This document shows positions 1 to 12,714 of a stretch of 64,000 bases of DNA, piece after piece. Under the pieces are notes generated by a model. The model was not told the origin of the DNA. It ran no database searches and saw nothing but the letters and a program-made list of their open reading frames with translations. Numbering within the stretch: the first letter of the stretch is position 1; each line of letters opens with the position of its first letter. Made by a program: the position numbers and the translations under genes. The stretch is from Paramecium octaurelia (lineage: Eukaryota > Ciliophora > Oligohymenophorea > Peniculida > Parameciidae), in NCBI GenBank assembly GCA_905182995.1, contig CAJJDP010000014.1, forward strand, positions 8,856 through 72,855, in the 5' to 3' direction.

Positions 1-1
1 G

Positions 2-256
2 TAATTACAGAAAAACATGGATGCACTTCAAAATTTTGAACAAGCCCTTAAAATAAATCCTACAGCCTTAGATTATAATAAAAAGGTAAATTAATCTTTA
101 ATTTAATTTTAACTGATTCATTCTTAATTTAGGAGCAATTTCTTGATATTATTTGAACTACGTAGAAGTTCAGAAGCTAAATACTTTTATTTTGTTACAT
201 TGGATATGGGTTTTGGTTGTAATCATTATATAAAATGCTAACTATCAATGTTATGA
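2..256 (+). CDS. TPR-repeat protein, 3' end only
   Basis: The gene enters from the left edge. The open frame holds one tetratricopeptide-type helix pair (NFEQALKINP, then ALDYNKK), typical of the many TPR proteins of ciliates, which act as protein-protein interaction scaffolds. Read straight on, the frame stops at a TGA at 254-256. A GTAAAT...TTTAG segment after the DYNKK codons could instead be an intron, giving a tail EQFLDII and a stop at 154-156, but at about 47 nt it would be long for Paramecium. Only about 25 residues are clearly TPR; the partner and function cannot be told. Confidence 0.5.
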
Positions 257-359
257 AACATTATCATATTCATATATTAAAGGATTTAATAATATATTGT
301 CAGTATATATTTACAAAAAAAGTGATTTACTTAAATTAATCACTTCTAGTTTTATTAGT

Positions 360-1765
360 CTATAACTTTGAGGATGTAAACTTAATTGCCCCAACAAGGA
401 GTGATATCGATCTTATTATTGAGCAATTAAGAATTCTTGCAGCTGTTATGAAAGCCAAATTTTATAATACCTGATTAACATTTAGGTTTTGAAAGTAGTT
501 TTGTTGAGAAAAATACTAAAAATGTGGGTAGAAACAAATAAACTGAATCTCAGCTAGTAGAAGAATTTTCTTTATTTGAGAGTCATTCCATATAAACAGA
601 GAATTTTAGAGAGTTTTGAATTGCTATATAGTGTGGCAAAATTTCGAATAAGTATTATGTAAACAAAAGTCCAGTTGGGATCCCACAAAAGAATTTGATG
701 AACTAAGAAATTCAAAACCAAAAAAGAAATAAACCTTACTTAATTATGATTCCTTAATTCTGATTACTTAATTCGAATCTTATACTTCCACAGAAGTTAA
801 AATTCTTTATAACAATCAATGTTCTGCTATTCAACATAAATTTTTATTCAAACAAAGTTGATAGCAAATCAAAAGTTTCATTTAAGAATTGATTAATAAG
901 AAAAATTAAAGCAGAAAATGGTTTATAATTGAAAAAGGGAAGTTTATAATTCGAATATTTGAACTTCTAAGACAAAAGTAAAACAAAGATATTAAAAAAT
1001 ACTCAAATTAATGATATTTAAGTTCTTATGTTAATGTTGGAAGTGGATTAAAAATTGAATCTTTCTTATCAAAGAAAAGAAGGAAAAAGATTATTCCTTT
1101 TAATTTAATATGAAATTAATTAATTATCTACAATAACATTTTGTAATAATTAGAGGGTCAACGTTAAAATATTTAATGATCTCATTCTCAAATCAATAGT
1201 AGATATCAAACTTATGAGACAAAAACTTTTATTATTGATTATGGATAACAATTTGTTAGATATACTTCATAGTAGGAAATAATATGTATATAGTTATAGC
1301 AATCTAGTTCCAATACTCTTTGAAAAATTGCTGTCTTAAGGTTTAAATAATTATCTATAAAAAATAAAATACAGGTAATCTCACGATAGTACTACATTAG
1401 AATCTGGTAGTGGAAATGACTCTATCCGTTTATGGGATGTTTAGACAGCCCAAGAGATTCTACCTCAAGATAATTGTTACAAAGACCTTCTTTCTTGGTT
1501 TAAATTGCCACTTTAACTTCTCTCAATTTTAAAAAATAGCTGGGGGCTTTAATTTTGAAGGAATATTTGTAAATTACAAAGATAAGGATCTAATAACATT
1601 ATTTCAATTCTAAAGGATGACTTTTGAGTTTACAAAACAAATAGCATTGATTTGGATTGTAAGACTGTTTTGTTTGAATATTCAATTATCAAGCATAATA
1701 AGCAAAGGATTTAATCTGATCAATAAAAGGTTAAAAATAATGCTAAGTCAGTATTACCTAACACA
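360..1765 (+). pseudogene. Decayed WD40-repeat gene
   Basis: Short coding-looking stretches in changing frames run along the plus strand, interrupted by TGA codons. The clearest is near 1380-1510: SGSGNDSIRLWDVQTAQEI followed by YKDLLSWFKLPL. This matches the last WD repeat and C-terminal tail of a large Paramecium WD40 family (SGS.DNSIRLWDVKTGQ, NYKDLLAQFK) known from general familiarity. Upstream pieces (about 360-470 and 495-620) are also open but cannot be joined by ordinary short introns. I infer a relic, not an active gene. Confidence 0.55.
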
Positions 1766-2506
1766 ACATGTCAATCTTACACCTAATTGAGTTTATTAAA
1801 ATATTATGTTTAATTTATTAAGTAACATTAAATAAATGTTAATTAAGATATATTAATGTGTTTAATGAACTTACATTTGGAATTTGTTTTAAAAATTAGA
1901 ATATAAATTCTCTTTCAAATTGCTTAAAAATTTGTGACTCAAAAAAGAGAATCACCTAAAAAAATCAACTCAATATTATAAAAGGTGGTTATTTTCCATT
2001 TTATGTTAGCATTTGCTTTACCCAACCCTATTAACTATCATTATGTAATTTCTGTGGTTTATTAAAGTAGTCATTTATCCCTAATTTCTATGCTATTTTG
2101 TCTTGAATCTTAACCAATTATCATCCTGAGATGTTGGAGTTTATGCAGCTTATGATATTAAAGAAATGTCACAGTTTTTTAAGTATATATAGTTAATCCT
2201 TTATTTTGGGGAAAAGGATTCAACAAAAATTAATTTTTTTATTAACTGTAAATTGTTTATAATTATTCCCAATTAACAAGTGAGTTAAAATTTGGAATTC
2301 TTTTAATCATTATAGCAACTAACAGTATTTCAACATGTGTATATTCAATTATACATTTGTATAAAGTGCCAAAATTAATTAAAAACTCTATATACTTTTA
2401 ATTATTTTTAATATTATATTATTATAAAAAAAAAGAAAAATCCAAAGATTTAGTTAAAATTTAAATATTATGGCATTTATCAGATGTTCAAATTCGAAAA
2501 TTCCTA
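1766..2506. other. Non-coding stretch, nothing recognised
   Basis: Very AT-rich DNA with frequent TGA in every frame on both strands. It lies between the WD40 relic and the 3' end of the next, minus-strand gene. No hairpin, RNA gene or repeat stood out. Confidence 0.4.
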
Positions 2507-4392
2507 TCAATATTGATTACTTAAATTTGACTATTTCGATTTAGATTTCCATTCCTCACTACGTTCAATCTTTCTATTGGTTGAAACATTCAGTACTAAA
2601 AATTTGTAACATGATATACATCTTTTCATTTCTGCAATCTTCTCTTTTTGTTCTAAAATGTTATTCTAAATTTCTCTTAATTGTCTTACACCTTCTGTTT
2701 ATTATTTAATAACTTGAATTTTTTAAATAAGTATCAACTTTTCTCCATTTTCAAACTAAATTTAACGATCAATTTACCTAATATTTTTTTTCTGCCAATA
2801 TTTCCTTTTTGCATTATTGTAAAGTAGAATAAATATTTTCTGACCACCCTTCAATTGTAGATTTTAGACTTGATATAGTCAAATTGTCTTTAAAAAATGG
2901 ATTAAGTTCAGTTTTATCAAAAATTGGGTGAACTAATGGTTCGTCCCCATCTTTTAAACTTTCTAATTTAGTTTTATCAACTTCTCTTTCTTCAAAGTTT
3001 TTCATCTTAATTACCCCTCCTAACTTTATCTTTGGCTGATATACAACTGATACTAATTTAAGATTATCACGTTGAATGGCAGCCATTTCTCGGGTGACTT
3101 CCAATGCTAAATAGTACATTGCAGAGCAAATTGATTAGATATTTTAGCGATGTTATAAATTGGCTTTTTTTAAAGTTGCAGATGAAGATGCTGGAATTGG
3201 TTCCCATAGATCATTTAAAAATTGTAAATACATTCTAATTATAATTATTGTAATTATCATCATTTAACTCTATCTTTAATTAAGTCTTGGGTTATAATTA
3301 AAATTAATACATGGTTCCTCCTTATGGAGTAAATGATAATCTGTTTATCTCAAATTTCAAAAGGAAGTTTGCAGGTGTACAAAAAAAATTATATGTAAAG
3401 TATAAAAGATATTCCTTACAAAATTTAGGGATGCTAGCTGAATTATCAAATAAAGCATCAATAAAATTTTTCACATAAGTTTTTAACTAATCCATTCGCT
3501 TCTAAGCCTCCTTAGGATTGACTTTAATGTCCAAATACAATGTAACATTTGAATTTTGCTATTTTAATTTATCAACAATTATATTAGTAAAATCCTTCAT
3601 CCATTTAAAACACTCATTCTGGAATTATAAAATATTTTCTGGAAATTTATCTTAAAATTATGTACTCTTCAATTCTATCAATTACTTTGTCTTTCGAATA
3701 AATGAAAGCATAAGTGTCAATCTTTTGCACCTTATTTTAAGTTCAGCAATAGCTCTTTTTGATAATAATTATTCTAAATATCTTATCTCTTTTTGGTAAT
3801 CTTCTTGTGTTGGCCCCAAATTTCTTTTCTATTATTTATACTATTTTTCGCTTTTTTTACTTGATTGTTGCTGACTTTAGCTATTTGAATATGACTCAAA
3901 TGATTTTTCAAGCTAATCTCCTCTTTCAGATAATTTCATTTTAAGAGAGAAATTTTCTTCTTTTAATTTTTTCATTAATAACAGCATTCTTAATTTTTCT
4001 TGTTATTATCTCTCTGCTTGTTATCGTTGCATAAAAGAAAAGTTTGAAGGCATAAATATTGGAGGAGGAGGAAGAGGTAGGGGTTACGTGAATTGAATTT
4101 AAGGAAAATTTTAATATTTATCCTTAGCTTGCTCTTAGTATTATTATCGTCCATTTTTAGTAAACTCTATAGGGTTGTTAAATCTTGCTGATTCTTGTTT
4201 TTCCATAAGCAGATTTATAATTTAGTTCTATTTCTCAATCTAAAAAGCTAAGCGATTTTCGGATGCTTGTTTAAAAAATGAACCAGACCTATAATTATTG
4301 AGTAATTCTAAAGTTAATTAATCTTATATATCTTTATTTTCTTGTAAGATTTATTTACCCAATTATGAGAATGAAAATGCTGAATAATTCAT
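2507..4392 (-). CDS. Coiled-coil protein, function unknown
   Basis: Starts MNYSAFSFSQLGKQILQENK at 4392 and ends SNLSNQY before the TGA at 2509-2507. The N-terminal half is rich in Gln and charged residues and contains a short run LPLPPPPIF, followed by a long heptad-like helix region (RQQQEKLRMLLLMKKLKEE) and a second helical domain (QNECFKWMKDFTNIIVDKLK). The C-terminal third is again helical (REIQNNILEQKEKIAEMKR). A 22-nt intron lies near 2760. An intron near 3330-3400 is needed to change frame, but its limits are unclear (40 nt or longer). No catalytic motif was found. A cytoskeletal or ciliary structural role is only a guess from the coiled coils. Confidence 0.7.
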
Positions 4393-4555
4393 AATAATAA
4401 TATCAAATAAAAATGAGTTAATGAATAAGCAAAAAACAACTTAGAAGAACATTTCAAACTTTGAGAATGATAAAATTATTGATTTTGGCTTAACACAGAG
4501 AATAAATGTGTATAAAAATAAAGAAAATATATTCCTCATCAGGATATAAGTATTA

Positions 4556-7476
4556 TCAATAAAATTATTTTTTATTATGAAATTAACCAATCCCTTTTTA
4601 ATCCTTCCCAAATTATTCTAATTCTCTTTTTTTCCTTAATTCTTTTTTTTCTTCCATTTTTTCTAATTCTTTTAAGGTTTGATAAATAGACAAACTATCT
4701 ATTTAATCTAATTATCTATATTGATCCTTCATATCAAATCCTAAACGCGTTTTATTATTATCGTGTTAAGTAACTGATCTAAACCGAGTTGTTTTTTTTA
4801 TTGGCAATGCATACCTTACTAATTATTAAAATAATAGGTACATTTTGGTAACTCTGCTTCAACTTAATCTATTAAAGATTAAGTTTTTGTTTTAAATTAT
4901 GAGATAGTTACGAAATTTTAGGGTTGATTCTATCCTTACTTTAAAATTAATAACAGTTTCCCAGCATTATTCCAAAACTTTACTTGCATATCAAGAGATA
5001 GTGATGTTATTAAACCATCTTAGAATTCAAAGCTTATTATAATCTATTTTATTTAGGTTTTATGAGCCTTCCATACTGTTACTTAATAAGCAGTCCTTTC
5101 ACTTAATAATGGATTTAAAGGCTCCAATTAAACATCATACTCCTAGTAATTAAGTTAAAAAAATCTATGGGGATTTTTATTTTAAGCTATATCTTAATGT
5201 TTAATTTTTTTTATTTGACAATTTTTTATAATTTGAGTAATTGATAAAATTCGAATATCTCCATTTTCATCACCAATCAGTAAACATCCATCAATATGAT
5301 TAAATTCAATTGAATAAACTGGGGATGCTTTCATAATGGTAAACATGTTTTTCCAAATGACAGCACAAGATTTTGATTGACTTGGTGGTAATGCCAAATC
5401 ATTTGATAACACAATATAAATGACGATATGACCTTAATGATCAGAACAAGCTAATAGAGGATAAGGATCCAAAAATTTAAGAAAAAGTACTTCTCCGCTT
5501 GCTTTTAATCTTGAAAATTAGGTTCCTTTTTCAAAATCCCATAAACGGATTTCTGATTGTTTTGAACTGGTAGCTATTAACATTAAATTTTCTGAAAATG
5601 CACCACAATAAATTTCAGTTGGGTGAGCATTTTTGATATTCCTTAAAATTATTTCTTTGTTGTCTTCGTCATGATAAATCCTTATTTATTTATCCCATGA
5701 CGAAGCAATTAAAGTATGGTACTTTTCGCTATATGACAGATGAGAGATTTCTTTAGTAAAGTTATTTTTCATTTCTTTAATTATTTTTCCTGTGAATAGG
5801 TCTAAACAACTAAATATAAACAAAAAAATGTTACAAAATATTTCCTTAATGTGTTCCTATAAATCCTCTTCTTTGTGTGTAATCTAAACAAAAAGTGTAA
5901 ATGTCGTGATTTAGAAAATTCCCACTTAGTCTTTTAATCAATCCGCTTCTCATACACCATGTTTTAATTGTTTTTCTTGTGGCAATATGCAATTCAAGAT
6001 ATTTATTTGAATAGCAAAGACTTTAAATTGGCATATCATCTGTAACATTTGGATCAAATGATTATTAAAATTCATAGATTAAAAAATTCCTACATCCAAC
6101 AATGACAATATCTTTTTATTTCAAGTAAATTATTGATTTGATATTGTTGTTAGTTTCATCAAGTTTAATGTGCTAAATAGATTAAAAGGTTTTAGGATCC
6201 CAAACTCTTATTACACCTTTGATATCGCAGGATACAATTATTGGGATTCTTTTACTTATACTCAAAACAGAAACTAAGGATGCCTCATGTCCCAATAATT
6301 TAGCTACTGGATGTTCCAAATAAATATTCCAAATAACTACATCATAATCATACGAGCATGAAATTAAATACTTAAATTCAGGGCAATAAGAAAATTGTTT
6401 GATTCTTTTTTTATGACCTTACAAGATTTTATGATCCCCAGACAATGTTTTTTTAATCCCAAATTTAGTTTTAATAGTTTCTGCTATTTTTAATTTTTAT
6501 GTTGCTTTGATTTTATTTTCATATAATCTTATTAAAGTATCGTTTGATCCTACAGCTAGAATCTCTAAGCAATCTATGCATAGCATACAAGTAATGCCTT
6601 TTTTAACTACACCATCTTATTTTTCTTATTCTTCTATCATTAAAGGTTAATCAACAATAACTAATTTAAAGCAATCTGATAATTTTGGTCCGGATTTTAT
6701 AAACTCCAAGAATTCTTTAGAAAAAATTTTTTCTACATCCCACGAATAGATAGTTCCGTTATCGGTTGCAGTATATAAAACCTAATAAAATTATATGATA
6801 CTTTGTTCTCTTAACTATATTATAGATGACTTTGCAATTCAGGCACTTAAAATCTACTCTATAATTTATTAGCTTTTAAATCATAAAAATTTAAAAATTT
6901 ATCATTGCTACTCATTACCAAGGTTTAAAAATCCTCGATATAAAGAATATTTAAAATGCTAATATTGCTTATTGATATTTAAGCAATTTCTAAGAAATTA
7001 TTAGGATTTAAGATGCATAATTTCTTTTAATTTTACTCTAAATATGCAAATTACCCATCTATTTCAAACATTTTATCTATTGGATTAGTTTTTTGACCTT
7101 CTATCTCTTTTTACTTTAATTTTATTGTATATAATGAATGTTCTCTATTTATCCAATCATGCATTTCGACTAAAAAATTTGAAAATTATTCAAAATTTAC
7201 AAGGTTTTTTTCTAATGTATCAATAAGTTGATAAAAGTACACTAAAGTTTAAACGTCAGCTTTTTTAATCTCTTGCAAAATAAAAACAAACTAAGAAACA
7301 TTTATGTATTAATCTTAAAATTCATTTCGAATTTATTCAAATTCTTCCTTTGTGAAATCTATAATCTTTTTCAACTTCCTTAATTCTTATTATTCTGGGT
7401 TTAGATATTAATTAGACTCATCATCAGAAGATAGATGATTTGATTAAGGATTATATGTCTCTATTTATGTTATCAT
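4556..7476 (-). CDS. Large WD40-repeat protein with N-terminal helical region
   Basis: Starts MITQIETYNPQSNHLSSDDE at 7476. About 130 helical, acidic residues (possible degenerate EF-hand region, as in the WDR49/EFCAB8-type proteins) are followed by many WD repeats: YTATDNGTIYSWDVEKI, LAVGSNDTLIRLYE, LIASSWDKQIRIYHDED, IATSSKQSEIRLWDFEKG and GCLLIGDENGDIRIL. The tail is basic and helical (QTLKELEKMEEKKELRKKRE). Canonical short introns, for example 20 nt near 6790, 25 nt near 5825 and 23 nt near 4835, restore the frame each time. WD40 proteins act as scaffolds; the combination with a helical N-terminus suggests an axonemal protein, which is inference. Confidence 0.8.
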
Positions 7477-7540
7477 AAATTAATATTAAAAAAACAGGGT
7501 ATCTTAAAATGAAAATATCATTTTTTTTTCATTAAATTTA

Positions 7541-9045
7541 ATGAGTTAATCAGCTGCAGAAATTAGGAACGTCATCAAATCTTTAGAGAAGATTGCCTAA
7601 TAATTAGAAGGTGGTACTCCAACTTAATAGTAAAGTCCACAATCATTAGCTGAATTACAGCCATTTAAGGATAAGCTTAATCTCTTTGTTGAGGCTTCAA
7701 AGGGCTTATCTGATTAATCACTTAAGGACATTGTAATATAGTATTTTCAACATCTAGACACCAATAGTAACGAAAATATTTTCAATAATGGAGAATGCAA
7801 TTTTACATTCTACAAACACTAAAAAGCCAACTCCAGACTAAATGAAATAAATCTAAAAGGTTATTACTGAATAGGTGAATAAAATTGCTAAGTTTTAAAC
7901 ACCTGCTCTATAATATTAAGTAAAGGCAATCATTGAAGGTTGCTAAGCAGCTTTTTGGGTGACTTTAGATGGACCTAAGATTTAAGTTGAGAGTGCCATC
8001 GAATCTGCTGAGTTTAATGGATTTAAACTTAAATAATAGAAGGTAGCAGAGGTGTCTAAATGGTATGATGCTTTTATTGGGGCATTAAAGTGGTTGCCAG
8101 GTACTATGTATTTCTTAAAAAGATTTTGTAATAACAAACTATAAAATGGGGTTAGAGTGGAATGGTAAAGGAGCTCTAACTTTCGAATAATATTTTGCAG
8201 CTCTTACTTAAGAAAAAACTCATGGTGCTCCTCCTCCTCCTCCAAAAGGTCCACCTCCTCCTCCTCCTCCTCAATTTGCAGCTCCTGCTCATCAAGCTGA
8301 CAGTGGTGATTCTAGAGGAGCCTTATTTGCAGAATTGAATGTTGGAGCAGACATCACTAAAAGTAATTTTCAATGTTATAATCAGGATTAAAACCAGTAT
8401 AGAAAAATGTTGAAAAATAAGACCCTTTATAGCCTACAACAGCAAAATAATAGCAGTCAACTTAATAAGCAGCAGCTCAGTAACCAAAGGAGCCTAAAAG
8501 ATATTGTAAGGAAAATTGGTTTTTGGAAAACTTTTAAAATGAAAAGCTAATTGAATTCAAAGATGATGAAATAGAGATGAAATAATCTCTTTTTGTTGAA
8601 AATTGCAAGAATTGTGGAATACTGGTTAAAGCAAAAGTGAAGTCAATTTTTTTGTAAAAATGTGAAAAAGTAGAATTGGTTTTTGATGTAAATTTATAAG
8701 AAAACTTTAGCAAACTATTTCAGGAGTCGATGTTGTGAATTGTAAGAAAGTGAAAGTAACTTGTTTAACAAAGTATAAAAATTAACTAAATTAGATGTCC
8801 AAGCCTAATGATAAATAATTCTGAATCTGTACTTATGGCATTCAATGCAGATAAGCAATGCGAAATAATTTCTTCAAAGACCATGGATTTCAATATTACA
8901 TACTTATAGGAGGATGGAGATTATGCAGTAACAAATCAAAATTATTAATTAGAAAGACACTAATATAGCCGAACAATTCTTAACTGTTTGGGACAATGAT
9001 TCAGGAAAGTTTATTACAAAGGCCTTAGACATATCCTTTGGATGA
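7541..9045 (+). CDS. CAP: Cyclase-associated protein (CAP/Srv2 family)
   Basis: CAP recycles actin monomers and promotes actin turnover with cofilin and profilin. The start MSQSAAEIRNVIKSLEK at 7541 opens a helical N-terminal domain (FVEASKGL, WVTLDGPKIQV, EFNGFKLKQQKVAEVSKWYDAF, a strong CAP signature). A polyproline stretch follows (APPPPPKGPPPPPPPQ), then the C-terminal beta-helix CARP/C-CAP domain (ENWFLENFQNEKLIEF, GILVKAKVKSIFLQKC, ending EQFLTVWDNDSGKFITKALD). Introns of about 25 nt include 7734-7758 and one before the last exon. The next gene downstream is a Rho GTPase, another actin regulator, but the pairing may be chance. Confidence 0.9.
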
Positions 9046-9142
9046 GTATAATCAGATAAATAATAATAAAAATATCATTCATCGTTCTTTCATGATTTCC
9101 TTTTCAAGTTGATTTTCATAATTATGATATTTAATTTTTTTA

Positions 9143-9835
9143 ATGTCAGAGACAATTAGCATTAAATTGTTAGTGGTTGGAGATGGATCAGTTGGAAAAA
9201 CATGTATATTGTTAAGGTAATCAAAAAATACTCATAGGAATCAGCTATACAACCGATAAATTCCCTACTGAGTATGTCCCAACTGTTTTTGATAATTACC
9301 AAACAAAAGTAAAAGTAGACGAAAGGGAAGTTGATTTAAGTTTATGGTATGAGGTTTTTGTAATCTTAGGGACACCGCTGGACAAGAGGGTTATAATAAT
9401 GTAAGATAGTTAAGCTACGATAATACAGATGTTTTCCTAATAGTTTATTCTGTTGTGGAGAGCAATTCATTTTCGAATGCATTACATAAAGTATTCTTCA
9501 TGCTATTCTTTAGTGGCATCCAGAATTGAACAAAGATAAATTTGAGTAGATACCAAAAATTTTTGTAGGCAATAAAATTGATATGAGAAATGAAGGAAAT
9601 TCAAATCATGTAAAAAAAACAGCAGTATTAATGATTATAATAATCTTAGGCTGAATAATTAGTAAAAAATCTAAACTGCGATTTATTTGAAGTCTCAGCA
9701 TTAACCCAAGAAGGTCTTAGACCGCTATTTGATACAGCTATTTAAATTGCACTAAAAAAGAAACTAAAAGCTATTAATGATGCTTAAAAGCCGAGTCAAC
9801 CAGCCAATGATTCATAATGTTGCCAATTAATTTGA
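9143..9835 (+). CDS. Rho/Rac-family small GTPase
   Basis: Membrane-bound molecular switch of the Rho type. Visible motifs: P-loop GDGSVGKT, effector region [18 protein letters not shown] (nearly that of Rac/Cdc42), switch [13 protein letters not shown]4 NKID and G5 SAL. The C-terminus CCQLI gives a CAAX box (CQLI), so prenylation is expected. Four short introns (28, 23, 23 and 25 nt) interrupt it, the first right after the P-loop at 9217-9244. Two oddities: it has NKID where Rho proteins usually have TKxD, and the Rho-specific insert before SAL appears to be missing. The tail is Lys-rich, then neutral. Confidence 0.9.
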
Positions 9836-9879
9836 ATATTAATGTTAACAATATTTGATATAATTTAAATTTACTATTA

Positions 9880-11729
9880 ATGGATCCAGAAGAATAGCTG
9901 GAAAAGTTGTTAGAGGTTTTTTATGATGAAAAGATTGAGCCTAAAAAGGAGGCGGCAAAATAAATTCTAGGGTTAGCAACTTAATAATAAAATTTGGAAT
10001 ACCTGATATCACATGGTAATTACTTGAATTAATAATATATCATTAGAATAATTATTATCTACTCTATCAAGGACCTTAAGAGATGAGCATAAGAAATCAA
10101 CTGAACTTACTCTTTATTTACTTTGTGTGTTTTATATTTTATCCAATTATTTGGAATTCCATCAAATCCTTTCGGAGCACTAAATTGGAGATATCACCAT
10201 GAAAATTATCGAATCACAAATTCAGAGGTTTGATTTGCGATATGCTGAATTGATGGAAAAATAAGGTTAGCCTTAATAGTTGTAGGAATTGAGAAAATTA
10301 AATTTGATGATTGCGAAATAGGAAAAATTGTTTTATGTAGGCTTCACAATATTGATGAATATGGCAGAAGATCCAATTATTGAAAATAAAATGAGAAAAA
10401 GAAAAATAATAACATTTCTATTAAGAATGTTGGAAAGGAATAACTTTTATTTACTAATTGTTACTTTATTATTTCTCAAGAAATTAAGCATAGTAAATGA
10501 ATGCAAACTGTAAATGATTGAGGAGAATTGTATAAGAAAATTAAAAAGATTTTTCAGTGCTGATAATAATGTATTATTACAATTAAGTTTGGGTAAAATA
10601 AATTTCTAACCTAGGATTATTAAAAAATTTATGCTTTGATACTGAAGCTAGATAATAAATTGAATAAAATGGATTCATTCCAGATATTGTAAAGTTATTA
10701 AAAATCCCAAACTATAGATTTGTCTCAATCGTGTTATTGTATTTACTCACTTTGGATGATAAATTGAGATTAACCTTTGGGTTCACAGAATGTATGAGCC
10801 TAGTTGTTAAATTAATGTTGCATTTCCCTGAACCTATTATAGGCAAAGAATTAATTGCTTTGGCAACTAACTTATCAACAAGTTCAAGAAATGTCGATCA
10901 TATTACAGAACAAGAATTTCAATAAATAGTGTAAAGGTCCCTTACAAATGGAGATACATTACTGTTTCGATTTATTAAGGGAATCATTGAAAATTCAACT
11001 AACCCTGAAATACAAACTTGTGCTAAAAGCTTTGTAAGGCATTTCATGAAATTACTTGTAACTCAAGGAAAAGAAGAAGACTTGAAATTTGAAATTATAG
11101 GAATAGTAAGTGTCATTTAATTAAATGAAAATTGGGTTAAATTATTAACAGAACCATTTATTGAATTCTTGCATAATAATCTAGCTATAGGAGTGATTGA
11201 TGATGATATAGTATTAGAAACTATGATGCTTGTGTCATAAATTGCTTCTAATGCTAAAGCTGCAGAAATCTTAGTTAACAGCAATATTTTAAATGCATTA
11301 ACCTAAGTCTTTACAGAGAAAGTAGATGATGATGAATTTATTGTTCAATACCTCTATTGCTTACATTAATTCCTATTTCATAAAATAGGAATATCATAAA
11401 TCTTAGCATAGTAAGCTTTTATTGTTAATTTAGGGATGATATACTATTGTAATTGATTTAGTAATTAAATGATAAAAACCTAAAAGTTAGGTAGATGTCT
11501 TAGGAAGTTTTGGATATTTTACGAGAATATGATTAGGAATTATGCGAGAAAATAAAAGAGACAAAATTCTGCGAATATAATTAATTGTGGGTAGAACATA
11601 TTAATGAACAAGAGATGATGTAGTTTATTATATAGACATAGGTTGCAAGAAGGAGTTGATATGGGGTTCGAAGATGAATACGGAGGCAATGAGCTTGATC
11701 CTAAAATGTGGGACTCAGATAATGATTGA
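9880..11729 (+). CDS. KAP3: Kinesin-associated protein 3 (armadillo-repeat subunit of kinesin-2)
   Basis: KAP3 is the non-motor subunit of heterotrimeric kinesin-2, which drives anterograde intraflagellar transport. Recognised along its whole length: LSRTLRDEHKKSTELTL, QIGDITMKIIESQIQR, NMAEDPIIENKMRKRKI, LERNNFYLLIVTLLFLKKLS, LLKNLCFDTEAR, DDEFIVQYLYCLHQFLFH, LREYDQELCEKIKE, and the acidic tail GFEDEYGGNELDPKMWDSDND, which matches the family's conserved C-terminal motif. Armadillo helices fill residues from about 40 to 540. At about 590 residues it is shorter than animal KAP3 (about 790), mostly because the N-terminus is short. Introns include 31 nt near 10020-10050 and 22 nt near 10590-10612. 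Confidence 0.93.
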
Positions 11730-11858
11730 TATATTTTGCATTAAATTTCAATAAAATGAAATGTTTTTTTATCTAAAATCTAAGCCACAGTTATAGAGCA
11801 TATTCTAAATCATTGAAAATTTAATGAGAAAATATATTAAAATATTTTAATTTCAATT

Positions 11859-12662
11859 ATGAATGAAGAAACAGCCTAAGTAAAATAAAAAGGGAAAAAA
11901 GGAGCAAAAAAAAAGGCAGAGTCAAAAACTACTTAAAATTCAGATCCACCCATAGTCACTTAAGTAGATGATAAAAAAAAGGCAAAACCTTCAAAAAAGG
12001 TGTAATAGGCAAGTCCACCTAAAAAAAAAGATGAAAAAAAATAACCAGAAAAAAAGGGGAAATAGCCTTTAATTAAGGAGGATGTAGACTCTTTGCTTGA
12101 ATATTTCAAATCATCAAATCGTCCCTTCACAGTGAACTATTTAAAAGACACTTTATTTTTAAAATTAAGCACACTTCAAAAAAATATTGATACCTTGGTT
12201 TCTAAAGGTGACGTAGTAATGAAAGAAGTAGGTTCTACAAAAGTATTTCTAATTAATCAGGGCTTAATGCCTACTGTTAATTAACAAGATTTAGAATTGC
12301 TTGGAAGTGAATTAGAATAAAAAACAGAAGAATACAAATAACTTGCTTAATAAAATTCAAAACTCAGCGAACAATTAAAAAATTTATCTAAAATACCAAC
12401 CTTATAAGAGTTGATAGACATGAAAACAGAATTAAAAACCAAAATTGATGAACTTGAAAATAAACTATTGTTGTATGAAGACAAAAATTTTAAAATGGCA
12501 ACAGCTGAAGAAACTTTACAAGTCGAAAATGAGTACTAAAATATGCTAAATATCTGTAAGAAGAGAAAAAACATCTATAATGAAGCAATCGGATCATTGC
12601 TTTCAGAGAGCGATTTGACAATAAAGTAATTTGAGAAAATTGTTGGTATTTTTAGAGATTGA
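11859..12662 (+). CDS. HOP2: Homologous-pairing protein 2 (meiotic recombination)
   Basis: Hop2 works with Mnd1 in the nucleus to help Dmc1/Rad51 pair homologous DNA in meiosis. The gene is a single exon of 267 codons. After a Lys-rich N-terminal tail of about 75 residues (KKGAKKKAESK...KKKDEKKQPEKKGKQ), which most homologues lack, comes the winged-helix domain (SLLEYFKSSNRPFTVNYLKD, TLQKNIDTLVSKGDVVMKEVGSTKVFLINQ). A leucine-rich coiled coil (ELKTKIDELENKLLLYEDKN) and the conserved C-terminal CKKRKNIYNEAIGSLLS region follow. Length and domain order fit the family. The basic tail may aid DNA binding (inference). Confidence 0.9.
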
Positions 12663-12714
12663 ATATTTATAATTAATAATATACTTAATGTAAAATGGTA
12701 CCAATTTCATTCGA

